Shown here: piece by piece, positions 16,656 to 25,448 of the stretch | How the letters are laid out: every line of letters starts with the position of its first letter | Numbering within the stretch: position 1 is the first letter of the stretch | Notes under the pieces: generated by a model | Seen by the model: the letters and a program-made list of their open reading frames with translations, nothing else | Told to the model about the DNA's origin: nothing | Databases searched by the model: none | Program-made: the position numbers and the translations under genes | From: an uncultured Eubacterium sp. | Lineage (GTDB): Bacteria; Bacillota; Clostridia; Lachnospirales; Lachnospiraceae | Length of the DNA: 64,000 nucleotides | Assembly (NCBI RefSeq): GCF_937958975.1 | Contig: NZ_CALGRE010000015.1 | Coordinates: 62,001-126,000 of the forward strand | Direction: 5' to 3'

Positions 16656-18911
16656 ATGAGATTGGCAAGAAAAACAAAACAGGTATTAATATTAGTAATG
16701 TTTTTATGTTTATTAATAAGTAATACATTTTCGATTTTTGATGTAACATTATTAGCTGATGATAGTAAGGATGTAAAGAATCATAGTAAAGTAATTGGAA
16801 AAGAAACGAATGTTGTCAAAGAGTTAGTTGAGGAAAGAACGGAAAATTCTAGTTCATTTCTTATGAGTGATGGTACCATTAGAACAGATATTTGTACTAA
16901 TAATATTAGATATATGGAAAATGGAGAATTAGTAGATTATGATAATAATTTAGTTTGTCTTAGTTATGATGATGAAAAGTTATTACATAAGTTTGGAGAT
17001 GAAAAAATAGAAGATTATGTTGCTGTTAATAAAAGCGGCGACTCAAAGCAGTTTTTTCCCAAATCACCTGTGAATAGTGATGTTATTTTGACTAAGGATA
17101 ATTTTAAGTTAGGTTTTTCTTTAAATATAGGAGAAACTTTTACATATTCTATTTCAGATAAAAAAATAATATATAATTCAGAAAATACTAAAATAGAATA
17201 TTGTTCAAATACAAATGGTGTAAAGGAAAGAATTATATATAATAGCAAGCCCTCTTCCAATATTATAACATTTAAAGTTTCATTAACTAATATAAAGTTA
17301 GAAGAGAAGAAATTGAGTGATAGTATAAATATTTTAGATAAAGATTCAGGAAAAAAGATTGGATATTTAACTACCCCTACAATAGAAGATTCGGATGGGA
17401 TTGTTCGATATAAAGAAATAGAATATCAAGTTAGGGAGAAACAAGGGGAAACGTATATAGATTTAATAATAGATAGTAGCTATTTAAATAACGCAAAATA
17501 TCCTGTTGTTGTTGACCCTACAGCAGTATGGTTTTCAAATGGTTTATCCACAGCAGTAGTAAATAGTTCTCCCTATACTTCTGGGTTAAATTTACATTCC
17601 TCCATTTTATATGTTCAGAATCAATGTAATTCAAGCAATTCAATACAGAGGGTATACTTGGATACCAGTAATGTTGTAAAAGGTAGCAAGTATATGCAGG
17701 GACCAGCAGATTTTATTGGAAAAGAAATAAAAAGTGCAACATTATCTATTTGTGAAGAATCACCTAAATTTACAACGGGAACGGTGGAAGTGTATCAACC
17801 TATTGAATCATGGGATACAAGTACGGTTACTTGGAATAATCAACCTCTTATAGGAGATGATTTGATAACAAGTTGTGTATTTACTGGAGTGAATCAGACA
17901 CGTCATAATATGGACATAACTCAGTGGGTACAAAAAATAGCAGATGGAAAGATAAAGGATACTGGATTGGTATTTGTTGCTAGGGAACAGGGAACCGGTG
18001 ATTCATTTGGAGGACCAGAACTTTCTGGTACAGGATATATGTGGATATCTATTTCATATAGATGTGATAATGAAATAACAAAATTAAATTATGTTAATAT
18101 GTCAGAAATCTCATATTGTCATGAGTATGATAACACTTTATCAAATCAAATAGAGACAGGTTTTATACCAAATGGATTAACGAGTATAAATGATGGAATA
18201 TCAACATATGGCATTTTGCCGGGTGGGTCATTGACCTATGTATCACCTAATATATATCCTTATAGCACAATTGTGACATTTGCTACATATAATAGTAATA
18301 CTCATAGCAATGGAGTGTATGGTTCTGGATTTGTGATAGGTCCTAATGTGATAGTTACAGCAGCACACTGTGTTGTAAATAGTGAGGGCTGGGTAAAAAA
18401 TATGAGAGTAATATCTCAGTATGGAACAAGTTCGTCAACAGTTTATAAAGTAAAAGAGATATATTGTTTATCTAAATATTTAGATTGTATAGAAAAGGGC
18501 AATGTTAATAAGATAAGATATGATTGGGCAGTAGTTATTGTTGATGGAAACATTGGAGAAAAAACAGGTTGGTTAGGATTTGAAACCTCAGATTCCTTAT
18601 ATGATAGTGATATTACTGTTGCAGGTTATACAGTATATGAACAATCAGGATATTCAGGCTGGAATTTATTTAAGGATAGTGGAAAAATTACATATGCAGG
18701 TAATGAGGAAATTAATTATAATGCAAATACTCAGGGAGGACAGAGCGGTTCGCCAGTGTTGAATGCATCCAATATTGTGTGTGGAGTTCATACTGCAGGT
18801 TATCGTACGGATGAAACTACATATATTTCCAATGCTGGAGCCAGGATTACTCCATTAAATTTCAGTTTGTTTCGAGAAAAAAAGAGTCAAGGAATTGAAA
18901 TATATAAATAA
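16656..18911 (+). CDS. Secreted trypsin-like serine protease with DNRLRE-type domain
   Basis: A 751-residue exported protein. A signal peptide (1-30) is followed by a long region with the beta-sheet character of wall-associated proteins, then a DNRLRE-like domain (about 300-465; SWDTSTVTWNNQP is characteristic). The C-terminal domain, from about 535, is a glutamyl-endopeptidase/V8-like protease: GSGFVIGPNVIVTAAHCVV with H571, RYDWAVVIV with D623 and GGQSGSPV with S697. All three catalytic residues are present. No LPXTG or transmembrane anchor is seen at the end. It lies 32 bp before a small Ig-like secreted protein and may be cotranscribed with it. The substrate is unknown. Confidence 0.87.
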   Translation: MRLARKTKQVLILVMFLCLLISNTFSIFDVTLLADDSKDVKNHSKVIGKETNVVKELVEERTENSSSFLMSDGTIRTDICTNNIRYMENGELVDYDNNLVCLSYDDEKLLHKFGDEKIEDYVAVNKSGDSKQFFPKSPVNSDVILTKDNFKLGFSLNIGETFTYSISDKKIIYNSENTKIEYCSNTNGVKERIIYNSKPSSNIITFKVSLTNIKLEEKKLSDSINILDKDSGKKIGYLTTPTIEDSDGIVRYKEIEYQVREKQGETYIDLIIDSSYLNNAKYPVVVDPTAVWFSNGLSTAVVNSSPYTSGLNLHSSILYVQNQCNSSNSIQRVYLDTSNVVKGSKYMQGPADFIGKEIKSATLSICEESPKFTTGTVEVYQPIESWDTSTVTWNNQPLIGDDLITSCVFTGVNQTRHNMDITQWVQKIADGKIKDTGLVFVAREQGTGDSFGGPELSGTGYMWISISYRCDNEITKLNYVNMSEISYCHEYDNTLSNQIETGFIPNGLTSINDGISTYGILPGGSLTYVSPNIYPYSTIVTFATYNSNTHSNGVYGSGFVIGPNVIVTAAHCVVNSEGWVKNMRVISQYGTSSSTVYKVKEIYCLSKYLDCIEKGNVNKIRYDWAVVIVDGNIGEKTGWLGFETSDSLYDSDITVAGYTVYEQSGYSGWNLFKDSGKITYAGNEEINYNANTQGGQSGSPVLNASNIVCGVHTAGYRTDETTYISNAGARITPLNFSLFREKKSQGIEIYK

Positions 18912-18943
18912 AGGAATAAATATTTAGAGGGGAGGAAAGATTT

Positions 18944-19726
18944 ATGAAAAAAACAATGTCAGTTATATTATTACTTGTAATTGCAATTTCTTGTTGTACG
19001 TTTAGTGATACAGGGGTAAATGCTGTAAAAAGAACAAAAAAAATTTCAGTTAGCAAGAAAGTAGTTTCTGTGCGTGTAGGAAAAAAGGTAACGGTCAAAC
19101 TAAAAAATGTTAACAAAAAAGTTACCTGGAGAGTGAAGAATAAAAAAATTGCAAAAATAGTTAATAAAAAAGGAAAATACAAAAATGTAATTAGCATTAA
19201 GGGGATGAAAAGGGGGAATACAAAAATTGTAGCAAAGTATAAAAATAAAAAATATACTGTAAAAATTAAAGTGGTTCCCAAAAAGAATAAAAGTGGTACA
19301 AAGAACAAAGACATTAAAGATGATATAGAAGAAACAACGACAGTTGAAAATGAAACGAAAACTGAAGTTAAAGAGGGGATACAGTTAAAAATTTTAAATA
19401 GTCCTGTAAGAGAGTGTGAATGTAATAAACTAAATATTCAAATTACAAATTATACAAATAAAGCTTTAATGACTACTTATCAATTTGGGAAACTTGAGAA
19501 AGAAGAAAATGGTGAGTGGATAAATGCAGCAAGTGGAAGTGGTGGAAATATTGAAATTATTTCCTGGCTGTATTATGATACACCGATGGTGTTTACAATC
19601 GATTTCGGCAAGAGTGGTTCAACTACTTGGATTGATTTGAAAGAAAGATTAACAAAAGGGCATTATAGATATTCACATCTGGTAGAAAATCAGTGGGTAT
19701 CAGGAGAATTTGAAATTGTGGAATAG
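18944..19726 (+). CDS. Secreted Lys-rich Ig-like domain protein
   Basis: A 260-residue protein with a signal peptide (1-27). Residues about 30-112 form a very basic domain with the spacing of a bacterial Ig-like (Big2) fold (repeated K-V-T/K-I strands). A charged linker with KNKSGTKNKD follows. Residues about 145-260 resemble a second all-beta Ig-like domain (TYQFGKLEKEENGEW and KGHYRYSH). The high lysine content suggests binding to anionic wall polymers (inference). AGAGGGGAGG precedes the start. No catalytic motif is visible. Confidence 0.75.
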   Translation: MKKTMSVILLLVIAISCCTFSDTGVNAVKRTKKISVSKKVVSVRVGKKVTVKLKNVNKKVTWRVKNKKIAKIVNKKGKYKNVISIKGMKRGNTKIVAKYKNKKYTVKIKVVPKKNKSGTKNKDIKDDIEETTTVENETKTEVKEGIQLKILNSPVRECECNKLNIQITNYTNKALMTTYQFGKLEKEENGEWINAASGSGGNIEIISWLYYDTPMVFTIDFGKSGSTTWIDLKERLTKGHYRYSHLVENQWVSGEFEIVE

Positions 19727-19731
19727 AATAA

Positions 19732-19950
19732 GAGTAGGGGTACTCCTTTTATGAGAAGTATCACACCTCTGACGAGCAGTACCACTCCTCTGACGAGCAG
19801 TATCACTCCTCTGACGAGCAGTACCACTTCGATTTCGCTACGCTACATCTCAGTGGTGCTGGTCGCACCATAAGAATAGAAAGACAGGCAGCGGCTTAAG
19901 TAAACTTAGCCGCTGCCTGTCTTTCTATTCTTATACTGCTCGTCAGGTTC
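19732..19950. repeat. 21-bp tandem repeats, inverted copy and 25-bp stem-loop between convergent genes
   Basis: Three tandem 21-bp units, CCTCTGACGAGCAGTAYCACT, occupy 19766-19786, 19787-19807 and 19808-19828, with a decayed partial unit before them. A reverse-complement copy of the unit core (ATACTGCTCGTCAGG) lies at 19932-19946. Between them are an ACCACT/AGTGGT inverted pair and a large stem, 25 perfect bp (19871-19895 with 19909-19933). The inverted copy runs into the stop codon of the minus-strand gene. The stem may act as a bidirectional terminator; the tandem units are unexplained. Confidence 0.8.
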
Positions 19951-21448
19951 CAAAGTAGGAAAAATGCATGTAATCTTTTCGGTTTCCCCAGAATCCTCTT
20001 TGGAAACCGTATTTTTCCAGTATTTTTACTAAACTACATTTTAGAGGAATGGAATATTTATTTTTCTTTGGCTTCCAAAAGGAGCCGGCTAAGATTTTTC
20101 CGTCTTCAATCATGTAATTTTCGTTGGAGTTGATGTCTATTGCCGCACCGATACAGTGTTCTGATGTGGAATTATCTCCACGCCAACTATAGCAGCCGAT
20201 ATCATGTATTGGAAATTTTTCTTTGCTTTTGTATATTTCTTTAAACATTTGTTTGACGGATGGTGCCAGATTTTTCTGTACTGTTAGATAAAATTTTCTT
20301 GTATATTTTTTCCCTTTGGAATTAATATCCCAAACTTTTATTTTGATAGTTTTCATATTCTTTTTTGCTTTGGAAGCGCTAGAATACCATTTTTTCTTGC
20401 TGTTGCCAAAAACTCTTTTTTGACGGCTTTCAAAGGATTCATTTGCATATGTAAAATAGTCACAGTATTTTTCATATATTGCAGGTTCACAGCTGAGCAA
20501 CTGCTTTCCGGCATTGTTTTTATAGGCATAAACTTTATAATAATATGCTGTTCCGTTTTTTAGCTTTTTATGGGTATAGCTGACTTTTTTGTTAGTTGTT
20601 ATGGTTTTTAGCTTTTTGTATTTACCGTTGTATTTTTTTGAATAGTATACAATATAGCCATTTGCCTCTGAGATTTTTTTCCAAGTAATTGTATTTGTAG
20701 ATTTTTTCTTTGATACAGCCTTAGAAATTACAGCAGAATTAATGGTTGCCTGTCCAAATTTGTAAGTAGAATAATTGTTATAATAGTTGGTACCCTGATA
20801 TGTGACATATGGTCTGATTTTATAGTAATATGTTTTGCCTACAATAAGATTTTTGTCCGTATATGTCATTTCATTTTCAAAATTCCAATACCAGTCATTA
20901 TCATTTTTTATATTTTTTATCCAAGTATATGTACCGTCTGCTTTGTCACTCCGATAGATTGCATAACCGTCCGTGTCAGGGAAACTGTTCCATGTGAGCT
21001 TTAAGCCGTGAGAATTGACAGCTTTTATGGATTTTATAACCGGTGTAGAAAGAGGGATACACATACCATTGGAATAAGCAGGGTCGCTGAATATTTCTTC
21101 CCAATCATCATTTTCATAAACGGTTACAATTTTGTAATAATATGAAATTCCGGGTTGAGCATCATAGTCGGTGTAGCTGAGGGAGTATGTTTCATCATAA
21201 TATTCATAGCTTCCGTTTTTTGAAGTTGAGCGATAAATAATAAAATAATCATAGTCGGATGAATTTACAGACCAATGAAGTTCTATTGTCTGAGAAGATT
21301 TGTCGATAATTGTGTCTGTGATAGTTGGTTTATAGTTTTCCGATAAATTGTTGGCTTGAACTGTAATTTTATTGGAATGAAAGCAGAGTAATGCCAGAGA
21401 AAGAGTAAATAAAGCAAACAATGCTGCTTTTGTCGTTTGTGTATTCAT
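19943..21448 (-). CDS. Secreted D-Ala-D-Ala carboxypeptidase-like (M15/VanY) protein with fibronectin III domains
   Basis: A 501-residue exported protein. A signal peptide (1-33) is followed by three fibronectin type III-like domains (about 40-125, 127-225 and 230-320, with repeated YYYKI/YYYKV strands). The C-terminal peptidase domain, about 335-501, is of the VanY/M15 type: zinc ligands are expected in SEHCIGAAIDI (His and Asp) and YMHFSYFG (His). It probably trims peptidoglycan stem peptides at the surface. The ATG at 21448 is chosen because GGAGG lies 8 bp upstream; the ATG at 21463 is inside that site. Confidence 0.85.
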   Translation of the reverse strand: MNTQTTKAALFALFTLSLALLCFHSNKITVQANNLSENYKPTITDTIIDKSSQTIELHWSVNSSDYDYFIIYRSTSKNGSYEYYDETYSLSYTDYDAQPGISYYYKIVTVYENDDWEEIFSDPAYSNGMCIPLSTPVIKSIKAVNSHGLKLTWNSFPDTDGYAIYRSDKADGTYTWIKNIKNDNDWYWNFENEMTYTDKNLIVGKTYYYKIRPYVTYQGTNYYNNYSTYKFGQATINSAVISKAVSKKKSTNTITWKKISEANGYIVYYSKKYNGKYKKLKTITTNKKVSYTHKKLKNGTAYYYKVYAYKNNAGKQLLSCEPAIYEKYCDYFTYANESFESRQKRVFGNSKKKWYSSASKAKKNMKTIKIKVWDINSKGKKYTRKFYLTVQKNLAPSVKQMFKEIYKSKEKFPIHDIGCYSWRGDNSTSEHCIGAAIDINSNENYMIEDGKILAGSFWKPKKNKYSIPLKCSLVKILEKYGFQRGFWGNRKDYMHFSYFGT

Positions 21449-21502
21449 ATTATAGTCCTCCATATCAAAAATAGTATTTATATTATAGCATAAAAAGAAG
21501 AC

Positions 21503-22192
21503 TTATTTATTGTTTGAATCTGATTTGTGTATTCCAATTTTATACAGTAGGTAATCTGTTGTAGTAATCAGTATGTTAATGATAAGTAAGACAAATACTA
21601 AAAGTCCAATATACCCGAAACACTTACTGTATCCTAAGGTTTCATAATCCAGAAAATAGTATGGAAATTTAGGCACATTAATAAAAGCAGAGGAATCATT
21701 GCAATGGCATCGTGTAAAAAAGCATGAAATATAAAAATAAGGGAATAACAGCCATAAAATAATATAATAAAATTTGAAATATCCCTTGGGTTGGAAAAGA
21801 ATCCAGTCAAAGAGAAACATAAAAGGGATAATGTAATGTACCAATAGGCTTTTTAATGGAATACTAAATAGTCCATTTTCATAAATAGGATAGACAATAC
21901 GGCATTCTGCAAAGTGATAAACTAAGAATGTACAAATTATGGAAGAAAGCGCCATACCCTTAAAATAAACCATAAGTTCGGAAGTTTTATTTTTGCCTGA
22001 AAAATGCTTGATGAGCAAAATGCACATAACAACAAGACAGAAGATATTACTCTGAATTGTAAAAAAACTAAATTCATGTGTATTATAATCTCTGTCGTTG
22101 ATATCAAAATGCATAATGATTCCAGTCATGCAGATTATGATAAATATAATTCTATAAATTGATTCAAAATTTGTTTTCATAAATTTTTTCAT
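21503..22192 (-). CDS. Pr6Pr-type integral membrane protein
   Basis: A 229-residue membrane protein with about six hydrophobic segments. The pattern NTHEFSFFTIQSNIFCLVVM (first extracellular loop/helix), LVHYIIPFMFLFDWILF and YPYFLDY-like ending matches the Pr6Pr/FAR-17a/AIG1-like family, whose bacterial function is unknown. The ATG at 22192 is taken as the start because an AATGGGTG sequence lies just upstream; a GTG at 22201 is the alternative. It lies 39 bp after the end of the neighbouring spacer and 54 bp upstream of the carboxypeptidase-like gene on the same strand. Confidence 0.75.
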   Translation of the reverse strand: MKKFMKTNFESIYRIIFIIICMTGIIMHFDINDRDYNTHEFSFFTIQSNIFCLVVMCILLIKHFSGKNKTSELMVYFKGMALSSIICTFLVYHFAECRIVYPIYENGLFSIPLKSLLVHYIIPFMFLFDWILFQPKGYFKFYYIILWLLFPYFYISCFFTRCHCNDSSAFINVPKFPYYFLDYETLGYSKCFGYIGLLVFVLLIINILITTTDYLLYKIGIHKSDSNNK

Positions 22193-22421
22193 TATAATCA
22201 CCCATTTATAGTATTTGCGATAGACAAATTACAATGTCAGTTAAATTTTTGAAAATAAAAATCTATTTGGTAAATTACGATAAGATTAGATGCGAGAACT
22301 TGAAGAAATATCTGAGATATAGTAGAATATAAAAGTTAAAGTGGGCTTAGTATGAAAAAAATACAGATAGAAAAAGGAATACCATTTTTTATCAAAAAAA
22401 GAGGTTAAAATAAAAGAAAAA

Positions 22422-22847
22422 ATGTTTTCACAGGATAATGATTTAGATTTAAGTACATATTTAAAATTGAGATATGAAGTGGGATGGAAAACTCTCACAG
22501 AGGAACAGGCAAAGAGGGCGATTGAAAATAGTTTATATACAGTAGTTGTCTATGATAATGATGAGCCGATTGGCATGGGGAGAATTGTGGGAGATGGAGC
22601 AGTTATCTGCTATATACAGGATTTGATTGTAATCCCTCAATATCAAAAACAGGGAGTCGGACATATGATTATGGAAAGTCTGATTGATTATGTAAATAAA
22701 ATAAAAATTCCGGATACAGATATAATGCTTGACTTAATGTGTGCAAAGGGGAGAGAAAGTTTTTATAAGAGATATGGTTTTATAGCCAGACCAACGGAAC
22801 AGTTGGGTCCGGGAATGATATTGTATATAAATGGAGAAACAAAATGA
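22422..22847 (+). CDS. GNAT family N-acetyltransferase
   Basis: A 141-residue acetyltransferase using acetyl-CoA. The core is visible: IGMGRIVGDGAVICYIQDLIVIPQYQKQGVGHMIM includes the acetyl-CoA-binding Q-x-x-G-V-G-H segment, and CAKGRESFYKRYGF is the usual C-terminal block. The acceptor is unknown. The stop overlaps the start of the next gene by 4 bp (ATGA), so the two are translationally coupled. Confidence 0.88.
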   Translation: MFSQDNDLDLSTYLKLRYEVGWKTLTEEQAKRAIENSLYTVVVYDNDEPIGMGRIVGDGAVICYIQDLIVIPQYQKQGVGHMIMESLIDYVNKIKIPDTDIMLDLMCAKGRESFYKRYGFIARPTEQLGPGMILYINGETK

Positions 22848-23503
22848 ATATTTATTTGATTAGACATGGCAGGCAAAATAGTACACTGTGTAATGTCGAT
22901 GTTGAATTGTCAAAAGAGGGAAGAGAACAGGCTGACTTAGTAGGCAAAAGATTAAAAACTTATGAGATTGATGCTGTTTATTCGAGCCAATTATTGAGGG
23001 CAAAAGAAACAGCGGATATTATTAATAGACATCTACAGAAACCACGTTATATTGATGAGAGGTGGCAGGAAGCAGATTTTGGTGGAATGACAGGTCTTAC
23101 GAATGATGAACTCAAGGAAAAGTATGGTGATTTTCTGGCAAAAAGAGCTCAAATGAGTGACGATGTTCCGTATCCGGGTGGAGGAGAGAACTGTCAGATG
23201 GTTTTTGAGCGTTCGTATGAAGCTCTGAAAGGATTCACAGAGGAAAATTATAAAAATGTCTGTGTAGTAACCCATGGTGGTGTATTAAGAGCTATTTTGA
23301 CCGGACTGCTTGGAGCCGATTATGCGAAATGGCTTACCTATGGACGGCAGATAGAGAATTGCAGCATTTCACATATTTTGTATGATGAGACAATGAAAAC
23401 ATTTCATATCGAAAGGTTTAATGATTTTGCGCATCTTGAAGGAAAAGACTACTTGATGAGAAAACATTTTGGCAGTGGATTCTTTCAGGTGAAACATGAA
23501 TAA
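22844..23503 (+). CDS. Histidine phosphatase family protein (phosphoglycerate mutase-like)
   Basis: A 219-residue phosphatase of the branch-1 histidine phosphatase superfamily. The catalytic RHG motif is at residues 7-9 (YLIRHGRQN), the substrate Arg in SSQLLRAKETA, the acid Glu in DERWQEADFGG and the second catalytic His in VVTHGG. These features fit a small-molecule phosphatase (such as an alpha-ribazole or sugar phosphatase) better than glycolytic mutase. It overlaps the acetyltransferase gene and precedes the topoisomerase pair. Confidence 0.88.
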   Translation: MNIYLIRHGRQNSTLCNVDVELSKEGREQADLVGKRLKTYEIDAVYSSQLLRAKETADIINRHLQKPRYIDERWQEADFGGMTGLTNDELKEKYGDFLAKRAQMSDDVPYPGGGENCQMVFERSYEALKGFTEENYKNVCVVTHGGVLRAILTGLLGADYAKWLTYGRQIENCSISHILYDETMKTFHIERFNDFAHLEGKDYLMRKHFGSGFFQVKHE

Positions 23504-23529
23504 AAGCATTGTAGAGAAAAAGGAGTAAT

Positions 23530-25440
23530 ATGGCAGCGAATCGTTATGATGGAAATAGCATTTCTGTTTTAGAAGGTTTAGACCCGGTTAGAAAAAGACC
23601 GGGAATGTATATAGGAAGTGTAGGAACAAAGGGGCTGAACCACTTAATTTATGAGATTGTGGACAATTCGGTGGACGAGCATCTGGCAGGTTATTGCTCA
23701 GAAATTAAGGTTACATTGGAAAAGGACGGTTCCGCTACAATTGTAGATAATGGGCGAGGTATACCTGTGGACTTAAACGAACAGGCAGGAAGACCGGCTG
23801 TAGAGGTAGTTTTTACGACACTTCATGCCGGAGGAAAATTCGGTGATGGAAATTATAAGATTTCAGGCGGACTTCACGGTGTGGGCTCTTCGGTGGTAAA
23901 CGCATTATCTCTTTGGCTGGAGGTAGATGTAAAACGTGAGGGAAAAGTATATAATCAGAGATATGAGCAGGGAAAGGTGTGCTATGACCTAAAGCAGACC
24001 GGAACATGCAGGAAAAATGATACAGGGACAAGCGTAAGATTTTTTCCGGACGCAGAGATTTTTGAAAAGATATATTTTAAATCAGAGTCTATCAAGAGCC
24101 GTTTACACGAGACAGCTTATCTGAATCCTGAGCTGACAATTGTATTTGAAAATAAAAGAGTTGGGGAGGAGGAGAGTGTGACTTTCCATGAACCTGACGG
24201 CATTAAAGCTTTTATTACGGACATGGATAAGGATAAAGAGAAGGTTACTGATATTATTTATTTTAAAAAGGCCTTGGATGGAATAGAAGTGGAAGTCGCA
24301 TTCCAGTATATTAATGAATTTACAGAGAATATTTCAGGTTTTTGTAACAATATATATACGCAGGAAGGTGGAACGCATATTACAGGTTTTAAATCCGTTC
24401 TGACAGCAACTGTAAATCAATACGCCAGAGAACTTGGAATATTAAAAGAGAAAGACAATAACTTTACCGGTGCGGATGTAAGAAATGGCCTGGTTGCAGT
24501 CGTGGCAGTAAAACATCCTGACCCAAGATTCGAAGGGCAGACGAAGACTAAGCTGGACAATCCGGATGCAGAAAAGGTTACAAAAAATATTGCGGGTGAG
24601 CAGCTTACATTATTTTTTGACAAAAATTTAGAAACATTAAAGAGTGTTATTTCCTGTGCAGAAAAATCGGCAAAGATAAGAAAGGCTGAGGAGAGAACAA
24701 AGACAAACCTGCTTACGAAAAGCAAGTTTTCTATAGACAGCAATGGAAAACTATCCAATTGTGAGAGCAGAAAACCTGAGGAGTGCGAAATTTTCATTGT
24801 GGAAGGAGATTCTGCCGGGGGGTCTGCAAAAAGCGCCAGAAACAGAAGAACTCAGGCAATTATGCCGATTCGTGGAAAAATTCTTAATGTTGAGAAGGCG
24901 ACAATGGATAAAGTTTTGGCAAATGCAGAAATTAAGACTATGATTAATGCATTTGGGTGTGGATTCTCAGAGGGGTATGGAAATGACTTTGACATTGAGA
25001 AATTGAGATTTCACAAGATTATTCTGATGACAGATGCAGATGTGGACGGTGCACATATTGATACACTGCTGTTGACATTTTTCTATCGGTTTATGCCGGA
25101 ACTGATTACACATGGTCATGTGTATCTGGCAACTCCACCGTTATATAAGGTGGTACCTAAAAAAGGTGAGGGACAATATCTTTATGATGACAAAGCCCTA
25201 GAGAAATATAGGAAAAATCATTCAGGATTTACATTACAGAGATATAAAGGCTTAGGAGAGATGGATGCAGACCAGCTATGGGAGACAACATTAAATCCTG
25301 AGACGAGAATTTTGAAACAGGTAGAAATAGAAGATGCAAAAATGGCGAGCGCCGTGACAAGCATGCTTATGGGAAGTGAAGTTGCACCTCGGCGTGAATT
25401 TATTTATGACCACGCAACAGATGCAGAATTGGATATTTAG
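23530..25440 (+). CDS. parE: Type IIA DNA topoisomerase, subunit B (topoisomerase IV-type)
   Basis: A 636-residue ATPase subunit. The GHKL motifs are DNSVDEHLAGY, DNGRGIPVD and GGLHGVGSSVVNALS; the TOPRIM domain has EGDSAGG and the Mg-binding DADVDGAHIDTLL. The C-terminus carries RYKGLGEMDADQLWETT. Together with the next gene it forms a complete enzyme. It is called ParE rather than GyrB because the partner lacks a GyrA box, and because no dnaA/dnaN/recF neighbours are present. The A and B genes are 8 bp apart. Confidence 0.85.
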   Translation: MAANRYDGNSISVLEGLDPVRKRPGMYIGSVGTKGLNHLIYEIVDNSVDEHLAGYCSEIKVTLEKDGSATIVDNGRGIPVDLNEQAGRPAVEVVFTTLHAGGKFGDGNYKISGGLHGVGSSVVNALSLWLEVDVKREGKVYNQRYEQGKVCYDLKQTGTCRKNDTGTSVRFFPDAEIFEKIYFKSESIKSRLHETAYLNPELTIVFENKRVGEEESVTFHEPDGIKAFITDMDKDKEKVTDIIYFKKALDGIEVEVAFQYINEFTENISGFCNNIYTQEGGTHITGFKSVLTATVNQYARELGILKEKDNNFTGADVRNGLVAVVAVKHPDPRFEGQTKTKLDNPDAEKVTKNIAGEQLTLFFDKNLETLKSVISCAEKSAKIRKAEERTKTNLLTKSKFSIDSNGKLSNCESRKPEECEIFIVEGDSAGGSAKSARNRRTQAIMPIRGKILNVEKATMDKVLANAEIKTMINAFGCGFSEGYGNDFDIEKLRFHKIILMTDADVDGAHIDTLLLTFFYRFMPELITHGHVYLATPPLYKVVPKKGEGQYLYDDKALEKYRKNHSGFTLQRYKGLGEMDADQLWETTLNPETRILKQVEIEDAKMASAVTSMLMGSEVAPRREFIYDHATDAELDI

Positions 25441-25448
25441 GAGATAGT

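Noticed and set aside
19732..19945. An insertion sequence or MITE with target duplication
   Set aside because: No terminal inverted repeats with flanking duplication could be found, and the stem fits a bidirectional terminator, so it is listed as a repeat only.
24417..24797. Long minus-strand open frame inside the topoisomerase B gene
   Set aside because: It is antisense to conserved GyrB/ParE motifs and has no ribosome binding site; the same reasoning removes other antisense frames such as those at 26138, 47381 and 49739.
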